Both the position numbers and the translations under genes were made by a program. Source: Hemicentrotus pulcherrimus (taxonomy: Eukaryota; Echinodermata; Echinoidea; Camarodonta; Strongylocentrotidae). From it: a stretch of 64,000 nucleotides of DNA. The DNA lies in the NCBI GenBank assembly GCA_003118195.1, contig BEXV01000037.1, positions 47,363 to 111,362 on the forward strand, written 5' to 3'. Shown piece by piece: positions 51,833-64,000 of this stretch. Within the stretch, counting starts at the first letter, position 1; each line of letters begins with the position of its first letter. Below the pieces are notes generated by a model. The model was not told where the DNA came from and ran no database searches. It saw only the letters and a list, made by a program, of their open reading frames with translations.

Positions 51833-54047
51833 TTTCGTTACATAAAAAGGGTATACGTATAAATTGGTTTAGAAGATATCTCTCTCTCTCACAATATCAT
51901 GACAAGTCATGACAATGTAGGTATTCCCATACACTATTAAAGAGGGGAGGCATTCAAAATGCGGCCACTACTCGGGGTTTCTCGAACGCTTGGCCTCTCT
52001 GTTGAATTACTTGGAATCACGGAGGAAGTCCTTTAAAATATCTTGATGTATGCAGAGTCTTGCGTTCTTATTAACATTACTGGCACATTTTCATCACACT
52101 TTTGAGAGTATGACCAGACACAGAGCGCCAAATTTGCCGTCGGGGCATTTTTCATCAATCACTCCAGCTGTCTGTTTTTATTAATAAACAACGCCCAAAG
52201 CAGACAATCCTAGAATAGACAGACGGATCAATTAATTCTCAAATGCTTTCTCATTTGGAAAGGATCGTGGGGCAAAAGTAATCAAATTTATAAACATCAA
52301 TGATACATAGCCTACGTCTATTTCCCCCCAAAATATGGTAAAAGTAATGAGAGGTATTGATTGATGTAATCTGTCCACGCAGAACTGTACCTCTTAATTC
52401 CAGATTTGTGAGAGTTTCCGTCCAGTAATTGGTTATGGCTTCAATACGCTTATTTATATAATGTGTTTTAACACGTTCAATCATTATATTCGGGGCAAAA
52501 AAGGCCTATTACCTAGGCGCTAATGCATTGAATTGGTGGTGTATTGAAATTTGCCTTTCCGTGCATCGATCACTGTCGTTTGTTAAGAGCTAGGTCCTTC
52601 CGTATGTCGGGCGAGTAGAATAGATCTTTAATATCCACGCTACATTGAAAGGTATGACACCTATATTTTCAAAATGGTTGTTGGAAACGTATCAAAACGG
52701 AATTAAGATTTTAAAGGCACTAGTCAACATTCAAATGTAAGTCCAAAATCAGAATTGTTCGAAAGATAAATGAGAAAGTTAACAGGAATAAAATACCTAT
52801 GCAGAGTTTAATACTTGATGCAAAAATGCAATGCTTATAACATTAAGTTCATGAAAACATATTTGACCGCAATTTTCTTAATGGATGAAGAAAACAATGC
52901 AACAGAAGATAATAACTTCAATGTGGTTATTTACTGAATCATTGGCTTTTATCTATTTTCTTGTACACATTAAAATGGATATTTTTATGGCTCATTCACA
53001 ACCGAAAGGTTTTAAAATCATTCGATAGCATCTTTAACATGCTTAAACCAAAACAAAAAAGTTTAATTAAAGATTCAGACATTCGACAAGGAACGAGTAC
53101 TTCTTTCAAAACCACAACATGTAAATCGTTCCAGTTTTAAGTGCTTTCCTTGTTTGTGAGTGTTTGTTGATTGACTATGGTGGACAAGTTAAAGCCTCAC
53201 CCCACCTTTAAAAAAAGTGCCTTTAATTAAACTGTCATTCCCGGTGCAATTAGAAGAAGTTCTGAATATGGGAATTGAAACGTTACGAATGACTTACCGT
53301 AACATAATGTACTTTCCAAATGTTGCGTGTCTCCGCTACTTATCACACAGAGACCTATATTTGGAGAAAGGGGGTCAGAAGCCTCGTGACTCAGATCTTT
53401 CATTTCAGGTCAAATAATGGAAAACGTGGCTCTTACTTACTCTTACTAGCAATCACATACTTGAAGATCTAGCAATGAAGTTGCATTTTGATTTCATTCA
53501 TGCAATGTTTGTAAACTGTTTTCATAAAAATTGTGAAAGCTCTCAAGCTCTCTCCCTCTACCCCTCTCTTCTTCTCATTCCTTTTACTATCATATTTCTT
53601 CCTCCTTTTATACACCCGTTTGTCCCTGAACAAAAATCCCGCTCTGCCTCACAAATATACTTGTTCTGTTGACATGAACTAAATATATTTTCCGTTTTAT
53701 CGTTTTGGCGCCGTTTCGCAGCCGCATTAAGCGTTTAGAGGAGAAATTTGAGGTTTAACCAATTAAAAAGATCCAGAAAGTAGTGCACAAATTGTATTAA
53801 GTGAATTTTCACTACAATAATCTCAATAAATACCACTAGAATGATCTAGATCTCAGTTCGATTCTTACAGTTTCTCTTCTAGCTTTGACGCTGGCACTGC
53901 TGTTCATAAAGAGATTTTTCATTTTTCTTAGGAATTGACATTCGAGTTCAGTGGCGCAGATTTGTAATGATAACACACACTCAGAAGACAGTCGCCTCGC
54001 CTCGTGTGAGCCAAGTTGAGAGTCGTCTAGGGATCGTATCATAATTT

Positions 54048-54119
54048 TGAAGAGAATCGACGTCACTCCTAAGCACTACTTCATGAAGAGAATCGACGTC
54101 ACTCCTAAGCATTACTTCA
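54048..54119 (+). repeat. 36-bp tandem duplication
   Basis: Two adjacent units TGAAGAGAATCGACGTCACT plus CCTAAGCAYTACTTCA (54048-54083 and 54084-54119) differ at one base. Each carries GACGTCA, close to a cAMP-response-element core. Confidence 0.9.
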
Positions 54120-56232
54120 TTTTAATTCCGCTGTATTAAGTTTCAATATTCGATGATTTAGTAACGAGATAAATAGACTTGTGAACTACACTTTACTTGA
54201 TTCTATGAGAATTTGATTTGATCACCGACTCTGGTGTTGCAAGTACATCAAAATATATAATAGAGTAAATAATAAAAAATGTACAGTTATTTCTGATCCA
54301 GTAAGTATTTAGTCGTTTGTTTAACGTTTTGTCGCGTAAAAACCGAGATATTTGGATTTTTTGTTGCTATTTTGACCATTCCTATTTTGGTTTGTCCATA
54401 CTGACGAAGCAGTTTGATACTATGCGTTCAATGCTTCAATATACATTCGTATTGCTACATTACTATATGACGCACTAGTTTAGGGCTGATTCACAGGATA
54501 TCATTATTGAAATCATAATCAACGTAGTACCATGATAACAATTTGTACTCCACAATAATAAACCTTACCCATATTTAAACGAAAAAAAAAATGATTAAAC
54601 TTCTCTTGCTCGACTCTTCACCCCTTTCTATATAGGAGTGGCCTCTTTGACGGATATAATGAGACAGGTTTCAGACGTGATTTGATTCATAAATGATGTC
54701 TTTCGCCACGACTTGTCGCATATCATTGCCGCTTTCTTGTTTCACCATTCCAACCAACACGCTAAAAGCATTTTCGTAATGTCAATAATAATATAGACCA
54801 CACCTGATTTAAAGGTCTTAATTAATTGAATAATGTTTTTTTTACAATGCAATAATGTTTTTTCAACAGTGTTTGTGAGAAGGAAGGGACGGAGGAGAAG
54901 AAAATTAGAATGGTGAGGTCTATCGAAATGAAGACAAAAATAGAGAGAAAGAGAACATTTTACGAAAGGCATAATAAACTGACATGTTTTTATCGATTCG
55001 GAAAATTTACCGTTAATTTTCCGACAAATAGAATCGTCCCAAGGTTATGTTTTTCCCTTATTGGGATAAAGTCGTTACTTTGCTTCAAAAATATAGACAT
55101 AAGTGTGCTCTAAAACCTTAAGTGGGGAATTTCGGCCAGTCTGGCAATAAATGGAAGGGCCATAGCGATATTAGATCCCATCGTCTCGAGAAATGCTACT
55201 TTGGGTGCTTTGATTCGTTCGATATATGTCATAATCAAAGGATTTTAAAAGTACTCCTCTCTCATCAGCAGAATCCATCTATCATTAAAATCGGTGATAT
55301 TTGTTTGAGGTCATAAACAAATCTATATTTTGTGGAACATGTATCCAAGCTGATGCCATAGAAGATGTCGTCATGTTGTCGTCATTATTGGTCATATGGA
55401 TTCAATATTTATAAAGATGGGGATCAATTTTCCATTTGTGCTTATTCGATCGAGTCTTTAATATTATCACATAGCAACAAACTTTTAATAAGTAATCAGA
55501 TAGACACAAAGAAGAGATACTTTAGCATAAAAGATTATTATTCTGTCGCTTTGTACTTTCGTTATACACTCATGCATGCATTTAGTTGATTAGTAGGCAC
55601 ACAAATAAAAAGCACTTTACCATCACCCGTTATAGATCTGCTTTGCATCGTCCATAACATTGCAATTAATTTCAGCCAATACTTGGATATGCATGTATGC
55701 TTTAATTCTTTGTGTCGCTTTCTTACATTGGAATGTGGTGAAGCGTTATGATCGTCTTGATTAGAAGGTTTATCAATATTTTCATAGATACTGTATGAAT
55801 ATGGAACTCAAATACCCCATGCCGTATCGTTCATATAGAACAAGCTACTCGAAATGTCCCATGCCATGTAACTGAGCAAAACAAAAGTGTTTAAACCCAC
55901 ATTTACCCTGGTTCATCATGTGTAAGTGTAGAAAGAAGGAAAAACGGGGAGAAAATGTTTATTAACTTTGTCTACTATATGAGCAGAAATGTGTCGGAAG
56001 TATCACCAGATTAGGGGTGGGATGGGGATGAATGTAAGTTATAAGTATTAATCCCTCTACAATGGCAGCAAATCCTCCATTGTTGTCTCCTAGGGGGAAA
56101 ATACTAGTACGTACGTAGTACTTACGTAGTGAGCAAATTTTATTTTGGTCCTCAAAAAATTGGATCCGCCACTGATTTATAGAATGTACTTAAAAGCATT
56201 AATGTTTTGCCTATTAACATAAACATCTATGA

Positions 56233-57775
<1,543 letters not shown>

Positions 57776-57993
57776 GTGAGTTCTGCCATGCAGTAAACAA
57801 AATTGGCCATTCACTTGATTCAGGAATGCGAATTATTAATATAACAACGTTTTTCGTAATAATGATTCACTCTCTTCCATTCTACCGGAATACTTACTCA
57901 CTGGTGTTGTGAAACAGGATAATTGCATTCTTTTTGATAAAATAATATGTTCAGTAAAACAAATCATTGACTCCATGTACTTTTACGTTGCAG
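57776..57993 (+). other. Intron of the receptor gene, 218 bp, phase 1
   Basis: The donor GTGAGT follows TTTGTAG. The acceptor TTTTACGTTGCAG ends at 57993. Joining the exons restores one Asp codon (G+AT) and gives FVDLADTEVRFD, which aligns residue for residue with the FNGSAGTPVxF segment of the family. A second AG at 58002, 9 nt further, would also keep the frame but would delete three residues. Confidence 0.85.
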
Positions 57994-59066
57994 ATCTCGC
58001 AGATACTGAAGTTCGCTTCGATTCGCAGGGGGATGGACTTGGACGATACGACGTCATGAACTATCGACCAGTCGAAGGTACTGATGATTATCGTTATGTG
58101 AAGGTTGGCGAATGGGCTAATATTCTATCTATGGACCTGTCAGCGGTACATTTTCACCCGGAACTAAGGGACTACAATCACCATAACGTGCCATACTCTC
58201 AGTGCAGCATGCCATGTGGTCCTGGTCAAGTGAAACTCATCCAGGATGATCAGATATGTTGCTGGATGTGTATCAAGTGTCAGCCTTGGGAGTATCTGCA
58301 AAACGAATATACCTGTCGACCCTGTGATATTGGCTACTGGCCGACTGAAGACCTCACAACGTGCTACAAACTAGCCAAGCAGCACATGGATTGGGTATCC
58401 GTGTACACCATCGTTCCGATGTGCTTCTCACTGATGGGAATCATTGTCACGTGTGGAGTCATTATCATTTTCTTTCAGTACCAGGATACCCCGCTGGTCA
58501 AGGCATCCAGTCGCGAGCTGAGCTTCCTCCTACTCGGCGGGATCCTTATGTGCTACAGCATGACGATTCCCATCGTTACCAAGCCATCGGTCATCGTCTG
58601 CTCTATCCAGCGACTAGGTCTTGGGTTGTCCTTCAGCATTTGCTACGCGGCCATGCTGACAAAGACAAGCCGTATTGCACGAATCTTTGACAGCGCCTCA
58701 AGGTCGGCCCAGCGACCGAAGTACATCAGTCCCTGTTCGCAGCTCGTCATATGCCTAGGACTCATCAGTGTTCAGATCTTCGGGGAGTTAGTGTGGTTAG
58801 CAGTTGACCCACCCTCAACGGTTACCCGTTTCTCGGAAGACAGATCAGAAGCGATTCTTAAATGTGGAATAACAGAGATCAGCTTAGTTTTATCGCTTGT
58901 CTACGATATGTTTTTAATAGCAATGTGTACAGTTTATGCTTTCAAGACAAGGAAGATACCTGAAAACTTCAACGAAGCCAAGTTTATTAGTTTTACAATG
59001 TACACGACCTGCATCGTGTGGTTTGCCTTCGTCCCGGTTTACTTCGTTACCAAAGATGACTTCAGA
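57994..59066 (+). CDS. GRM2/3-like: Group II-like metabotropic glutamate receptor, exon with cysteine-rich domain and TM1-TM6
   Basis: Continues the receptor: end of the ligand-binding domain (DGLGRYDVMNY), then a cysteine-rich linker with nine Cys between 58203 and 58364 (SQC, MPC, ICCWMC, KC, TC, PC, TTC), the canonical number. The class C seven-helix core follows. TM1 lies around 58395-58478, TM2 58515-58583, TM3 58599-58688 (with TKTSRIARIF), TM4 58728-58808, an extracellular Cys in ILKCG, TM5 58875-58937 and TM6 58977-59048. Loop motifs DTPLVKASSREL, QRPKYISP and NFNEAKFI are the G-protein-facing elements of the family; QRPKYISP and PENFNEAKF favour group II. The frame has no internal stop. 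It ends in KDDFR at donor GTGAGT after 59066 (phase 0), just before TM7. TM7 and the cytoplasmic tail, about 75 residues in relatives, are not in the window. Group II receptors usually couple to Gi/o; that is family knowledge, not shown here. Confidence 0.95.
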
Positions 59067-60358
59067 GTGAGTAAACATTAATTTCTGTTTTGTATTCTTT
59101 TTATTTAAGAAACCCAAAGTAATTTGCCTAATTTTACATAGTAAAAGCATTATCAATTATGAGTTGGATTTGATATGGAAGATAAAATATTGCTTTGATG
59201 AAATACATGTTTACACGTTAATTCTTAATCAGGTAAATGCAAATGATCTGATATATATTGGTAGTCCTAATTACCACATATCACATGTCTTAAAAGATTT
59301 AACATTCTACTTCACGACAATAGGAATATCATAACAACAATGAAAGGGAACACAGAAAGACCGTAGAAAGATATTTCCATTCAAATTTCACTTATTTTAT
59401 GGATATGATATTGAGTCGTTTCACTCACAATATCTGCGTAGATGGCAAATGCATTAGGTGAGAGGGAGTAGAAGTTATTATATGCCTGAGTATGATGTAT
59501 AATGGTCTTACATTTGTGACAATACCAACGCTCATTATCACAAACCGCAAGCTGATTTCTTTCATATTCATGTTATATTCAGTTTAAAAAGATAAAACCG
59601 AACAAAGAAAAAGGCGAGTCCCGCAGCGCAGTAAAGTTGTTTCCTTTTTCATAAACATGGAACTGGGGCGTTAGCGACGATTGAGAGATAACATGCTTCT
59701 CAATACCGACACTGTAGGATAAAGTGAAGAGTAAACGTAATTATACAACTATATCGAAACTGTAATACGAGACTGCCATTACCAGTGGGTTGCTTTGAAA
59801 GGGTGTCATCTTTCTCGTCTGCTCTTGGAGGCATAGCAGGCGGTGGGTGGTAACAACGTGACTATCGCCTCCTCCGGCGCCACTTCCCCAACCGAACTAA
59901 ATCTACATCTACGGTGGAAAGCATCTTTAGCGTGCAGCACGTTCCAGACTTTATCTCCGGCGTCCCATTCGAAACGAGGAATTGAGTGGTTGTTCATTTT
60001 CGAATCAAAGCATTTTCCCTGCTCCACATACTCTCAAGAGGTGAAGCAGGAAATGAGAGGTCTTTTCGTAGAATAGAGTATGGAAATAAGCAAAAATTGC
60101 TTGGAGGGTGACTGTGGACGTTAGGAATCTTAGTCACCGAAATGGTGATGTGTAGGTCTCTTTAAAAATGACTGCATCGGTGCAATTTACATGAAGTTCT
60201 CGACGATTGATAGAAAAGTGTCCCGAAAATTCATAAATGTTATTTTTTTGAAAGTTTAAGATAATCTTAGTAACACTTGGGATTTAATTCAATTGTCATG
60301 AATAATGCTGGGATCATCACGTATTCAAAATAACTGCACATTGTGATAAAGAAGTAGA

Positions 60359-60388
60359 AACAGAGAGAGAGAGAAAGATAGAGAGAAA
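60359..60388. repeat. (GA)n microsatellite
   Basis: ACAGAGAGAGAGAGAAAGATAGAGAG-type sequence. Confidence 0.85.
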
Positions 60389-62191
60389 ATAGGGGAGGGT
60401 GGAAACACCACAAGAAATTGATTTTCAACCTACGAACCCCACAAGTAAAGGTTAAGTATGCTCTTAAAAGCATTTAACCCTCCAGCCTTTTCTAAGGGAA
60501 GACACAAAATCGAGTAATACAACAAACTCGTTTGATTTACGCGGTTCAAGGAATAAATTAGCACAAAAATCCTCTTACGAAGCAATTTTTTTTTCTCCAA
60601 TTAATTTGTTGTCATTTTGGGGTTTCAGTAAATTTAAAATTTAGAGATAAAATGTAGGTGAAATAGCGTTGTGTCTCCTATTTTAACTAAGATAAGATAA
60701 TTGTAATATTCTTCATCGAAAAACTATGCTGCATCTCTTAGGTCTATAATTATTTTGTGAAAGAATCTAAAGTTCATTTATCCACGGTTTTGGTTTTAAA
60801 AAATGAGAAAGAATTAACTGTTGTGAAATTGTCGAAAGCCGTTCTCTGTTACCACTATACATTAATACCTAGAACTGAATTTTTATTGCAAGCTTCACTA
60901 CATATGACAATAGGGTGGCGTGAATTACTAGCGTATTATTACTATCCTTCTCAAAGTGTCCATTCCATTTTGTCAGAGAAGGACCGAGTCTTCATTATAC
61001 TACTTTTCATTACCACAGTGAAGACGCATAACACTTATCATTCACGAGAAAATGCCATTCATTTTATCTTCATTCAACCATGATTTTATCAAATTCTAAG
61101 ATCAAGTTTGTACCGCAAGATTGGTATTTTCAAAGTTGAAGTGGAAATATCTAGTGATATATCAAATTGGATTTTCATATAAACTAAGAAGTCGCGTATA
61201 GAGTGCAATATTTATATAATTCCTGGCATATGAAGAACACGTGTGTCTAGCAATTCTGCCCCAATTTTAGTTTTTAAAGAATACTTTGTATGTTTGTTTG
61301 GTATGCACTGGTTATGAGCGATCGCACTGTGCTTTTTGTATAACATCTGGTCATTGGCACTAGAGATTTACCATTTCCCAGGGTCGAATGGATTTATAAT
61401 TTAAAAGGCATAGAACATGACCTCATCTATCCGCACAAAATAGGCAATTCCATCCCAATCTGTTACTTCTTTAATTTCAAGATTTTTAAAAATTATTGTT
61501 TATTTCATTCTCTCATGAATTCAAACATTACGAAGTATTAAACATGTTTTAACATAGTTAGAGTAGACAAAGTGATCCATGAAGCCCAGCCTGTACATTG
61601 GCATGCAAAGATATTTTTTCTTCGACATAACTACAATAATAGTCACTGTCTTTTACATTTGTATTAACAGGCAACCTATTATTGATCTGATCATACTATT
61701 TGCATGCAAGCTATTAATAAGTCACTGATGTAGATGTTGGTTGGCTTTTCTAAGTGCTGTCTCTATCCCTGATCCATTTAAATGTCCTTTTTACAACATG
61801 TTTGTAATAGCCTGTGTGTTTCCATTCTATAACGGTGCAATTAAGCCGATAAACGCATAAGCGTTTGTATGTGAGATAATTGCAAATGATATACCAAATA
61901 CCATTTACAGACTTCATGCTCTTTTCTTTCTTTGAGGGACTGAGGTTACTCCAGGACATGACTTTGAAAATTTACATTTTTCATTTTAAGAAGGCGAATG
62001 TTGAGTTGAGGAGGATTGATTGTAACTTTCTAAATGCATTGAGAAATCCTTTCATAAAAATATTATATACCGGTAGCACATAATCTACATTATTACTATA
62101 CAATAGACTGGTGTTGCATTACCAAAAAGTCATGAACCAAACAACTAGCAGATGTAGCGGGTTATCAGGGAGAATGAGTCGTAAATGAAAT

Positions 62192-62219
62192 AACAACAAC
62201 AACAACAACAAAAACAACA
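62192..62219. repeat. (AAC)n microsatellite
   Basis: About seven AAC/ACA units with one interruption. Confidence 0.9.
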
Positions 62220-62468
62220 TAGATATACATACACTTTGCCGGAGGTAACATCAAATGACATGTTTGGGGTGACGGCTCTTGCATGAAATGCCATGGGGAC
62301 ATGAGGCCATAACACTGTGTTAGAGCGACGTATATGGTGTCACTGAAGTGGTGTTCACGACTCAAAACAAATCGTTAGAGCATCTTTTTCCATGACAGGT
62401 CAATATGTGACCAAAGGATGCATTCCTGGAATTAGAGGAACAATGCATGTATGTTTAACACTTTTACC

Positions 62469-62868
62469 TTAACGATAAAGGTGAGTTCTGGTAATGCGAC
62501 TGCATTATGAAAGAAAAGGTGTGGAATGGATCAGAAAAAGTTGATCATGTAGCATGTAAGTATTGGTGCGTACTCCAAAGTTTTGGAGTCATCAAAATCA
62601 TTATAAATTTGGCCTTACCTTGGTAAAGTAACAAGCATTGAACACATGAAGATGTATATGCGACAACACAAATGGTGTCGGGGCTACTGTACCTTGATTT
62701 CCTTATCTTTTTATGCTCATTACTCAGCCAGTATACATTTTCTTCCAAAAATTGTTTGGCACTTGACATTTATTTGTAATCTCGAACATTAAGTGTAAGT
62801 TTCGTTTGATTCCTAGAGAATTCATTTTCTTAAAAAAAAAAAACACCAGAACTCAAGTTTATCTTTAA
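62469..62868 (-). mobile_element. MITE copy B, TTAA-bordered, about 396-bp family
   Basis: 400 bp with TTAA at 62469-62472 and 62865-62868. The inverted ends read TTAACGATAAAGGTGAGTTC and, reverse-complemented, TTAAAGATAAACTTGAGTTC. Its reverse complement matches copy C along its whole length, roughly four positions in five by eye, including GAAAATGTATACTGGCTGAG. There is no transposase frame. It lies in the putative receptor intron, opposite in orientation to copy C. Confidence 0.85.
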
Positions 62869-63575
62869 GTGGACTCTTTTTAATAGCCATGCTATTTTCC
62901 AAATTTATTTGTCTATGACTATTCTTGCCTAAAATTTAAGGGAAGAGAGATAAATATGTTGAGCATTAACAACTGGGAATTTCATTTCATCAAGTAGGCA
63001 CTATATATGCTTACTTTGTGTGCTCCAAAGGCTCACTCATTTCATCAGATCGTCACGGATATCATTTTATGATGATATGTCCCTTAGGACTGGACCTCAA
63101 GTTACCGACCTGGGTATTTCTGACGTAATAGCGTCGAGTATTGAAACTCACCGTCATAATCACAAATTTGATTTGATCACGTAATACACGTATCGACGTA
63201 AAATGTGCCATTCAGAGCGAATTTGTAACCAAATCTCTATTTGCTTTACAAACTCATGAATTTTCCTCTTCCTTATTAATTTTGTATGTAAATAAACCCA
63301 GAGGGGAAACAACCTTTATTGGACGTGTGATGAATTGTCGTAACATTTTGCACAAACCTATAAATATATTGAAGGCGGGCCTAATGGACAGATTAACGAG
63401 TGGATTGCTCGGCCCATCCTCCTTATTCACGTTAAATGTTAATCGTCGCTTTAGGTTAGAATCATGAAATCACCTAAACAAGTTTATTGGTTTTCCGGGT
63501 AGTACTCCCTAGAAAGGTAACGCAAACGTCTCCTTCCAATGAGACTGCGATTCCTGCAAGCCATGTGATTTCACA
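62869..63575. other. Spacer between the inverted MITE copies
   Basis: About 707 bp with no identifiable feature. A short plus-strand frame at 63282-63467 lacks recognisable domains. Confidence 0.6.
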
Positions 63576-63971
63576 TTAAAGAGAAACTCTAGTACTGGTA
63601 AAAAAAAAAAGAAAATTAATTTTCACAGAATCAAACGAAACTTACACTGAATGTTCAAGATTACAATTAAATTACATGTGCCAAACAATTTTGGAAGAAA
63701 ATGTATACTGGCTGAGTAATGAGAATAGAAAGACAAGGAAATCAAGGTAGCACCAACCCCGACACCATGTGTGTTGTCCCATCTATAGCTTTCTGTATAC
63801 AATGCTTGTTAATTTACAAAGACTAGGTCAAATTTATTATGATTATGATGACTCCAGACCCTTGCAGTGCACACCAATACTTACATACTACATGATCAAC
63901 TGTTTCTGATCCTTTCCACACCTTTTCTTTCACAATGCAATCGCATTACCAGTACTAAAGTTTAGCTTTAA
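63576..63971 (+). mobile_element. MITE copy C, TTAA-bordered, about 396-bp family
   Basis: 396 bp with TTAA at 63576-63579 and 63968-63971. The ends read TTAAAGAGAAACTCTAGTAC and, reverse-complemented, TTAAAGCTAAACTTTAGTAC. It shares the full body with copy B in inverse orientation, and the right half with copy A (8320-8714). Confidence 0.85.
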
Positions 63972-64000
63972 TCATTTCATGCGGCCATGCCCGATGGCCA

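Larger units (their letters stand above)
37931..56232. other. Gene-free interval upstream of the receptor gene
   Basis: About 18 kb with simple repeats and one gap (listed separately). None of the many 60-110-codon frames carries a recognisable domain. A CpG-containing, more GC-balanced patch at 38880-39190 is noticeable but has no defensible exon. A 9-bp GC-rich hairpin lies at 49336-49370 and a TACGTA-rich patch at 56101-56131. Any 5' exon or promoter of the receptor gene would be here, but I cannot point to it. Confidence 0.6.
59067..62468 (+). other. Start of a long receptor intron; nothing else identified
   Basis: Begins with the GTGAGT donor. I looked for the expected TM7 exon (a Val-Gln-Thr-Thr-Thr-like start with a ProLys-Val near the helix end) and did not find it before 64000. 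The intron is therefore at least 4.9 kb, or the exon is missing. A (GA)n run lies at 60359-60386. Small frames around 59806-60076 and 60757-61083 have no recognisable features. Confidence 0.55.

Overview
This is a eukaryotic window: AT-rich, gene-poor, full of simple repeats and non-autonomous transposons, with three runs of N (24481-25318, 35961-36212, 46256-46375) typical of a draft assembly. Nothing bacterial is present (no operons, no dense coding). The one recognisable gene is a spliced metabotropic glutamate receptor closest to vertebrate mGluR2/3. Its intron structure, the recurrent tRNA-derived SINE-like sequences and the repeat texture suggest a marine invertebrate deuterostome such as an echinoderm. 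That placement is an inference of low certainty.

Layout. 1-56232: no gene that I can support. It holds SINE-like remnants (about 60-215, 6440-6500, 9274-9600), a 395-bp TTAA-bordered MITE (8320-8714), long purine-rich tracts (11205-11885, 22800-23460, 38620-38862), a 30-bp minisatellite (20051-20578), a 628-bp element with 22-bp terminal inverted repeats and a 39-nt perfect palindrome (26721-27348), a 364-bp MITE with about 92-bp inverted arms (28424-28787) abutting nearly 500 bp of CTA repeats, a broken LINE reverse-transcriptase fragment (37692-37930) and assorted microsatellites. 56267-59066: two coding exons of the glutamate receptor, separated by a 218-bp intron. 59067-64000: apparently the start of a long intron, because the exon for TM7 and the tail is not found before the window ends. 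It carries two more copies of the 396-bp MITE in opposite orientation.

The receptor encodes signal peptide, Venus-flytrap ligand-binding domain, nine-cysteine domain and TM1-TM6. All glutamate-contacting residues that I can place are intact except one. The codon for the conserved ligand-stacking tyrosine (Tyr236 in mGluR1 numbering, Tyr222 in mGluR3) is TAA, with the frame otherwise continuous on both sides. This is either a base error, a null allele, a young pseudogene or something less ordinary, and it is the most important item to verify. I found no evidence for an undescribed multi-gene system. The novel material here is the transposon families and the interrupted receptor.
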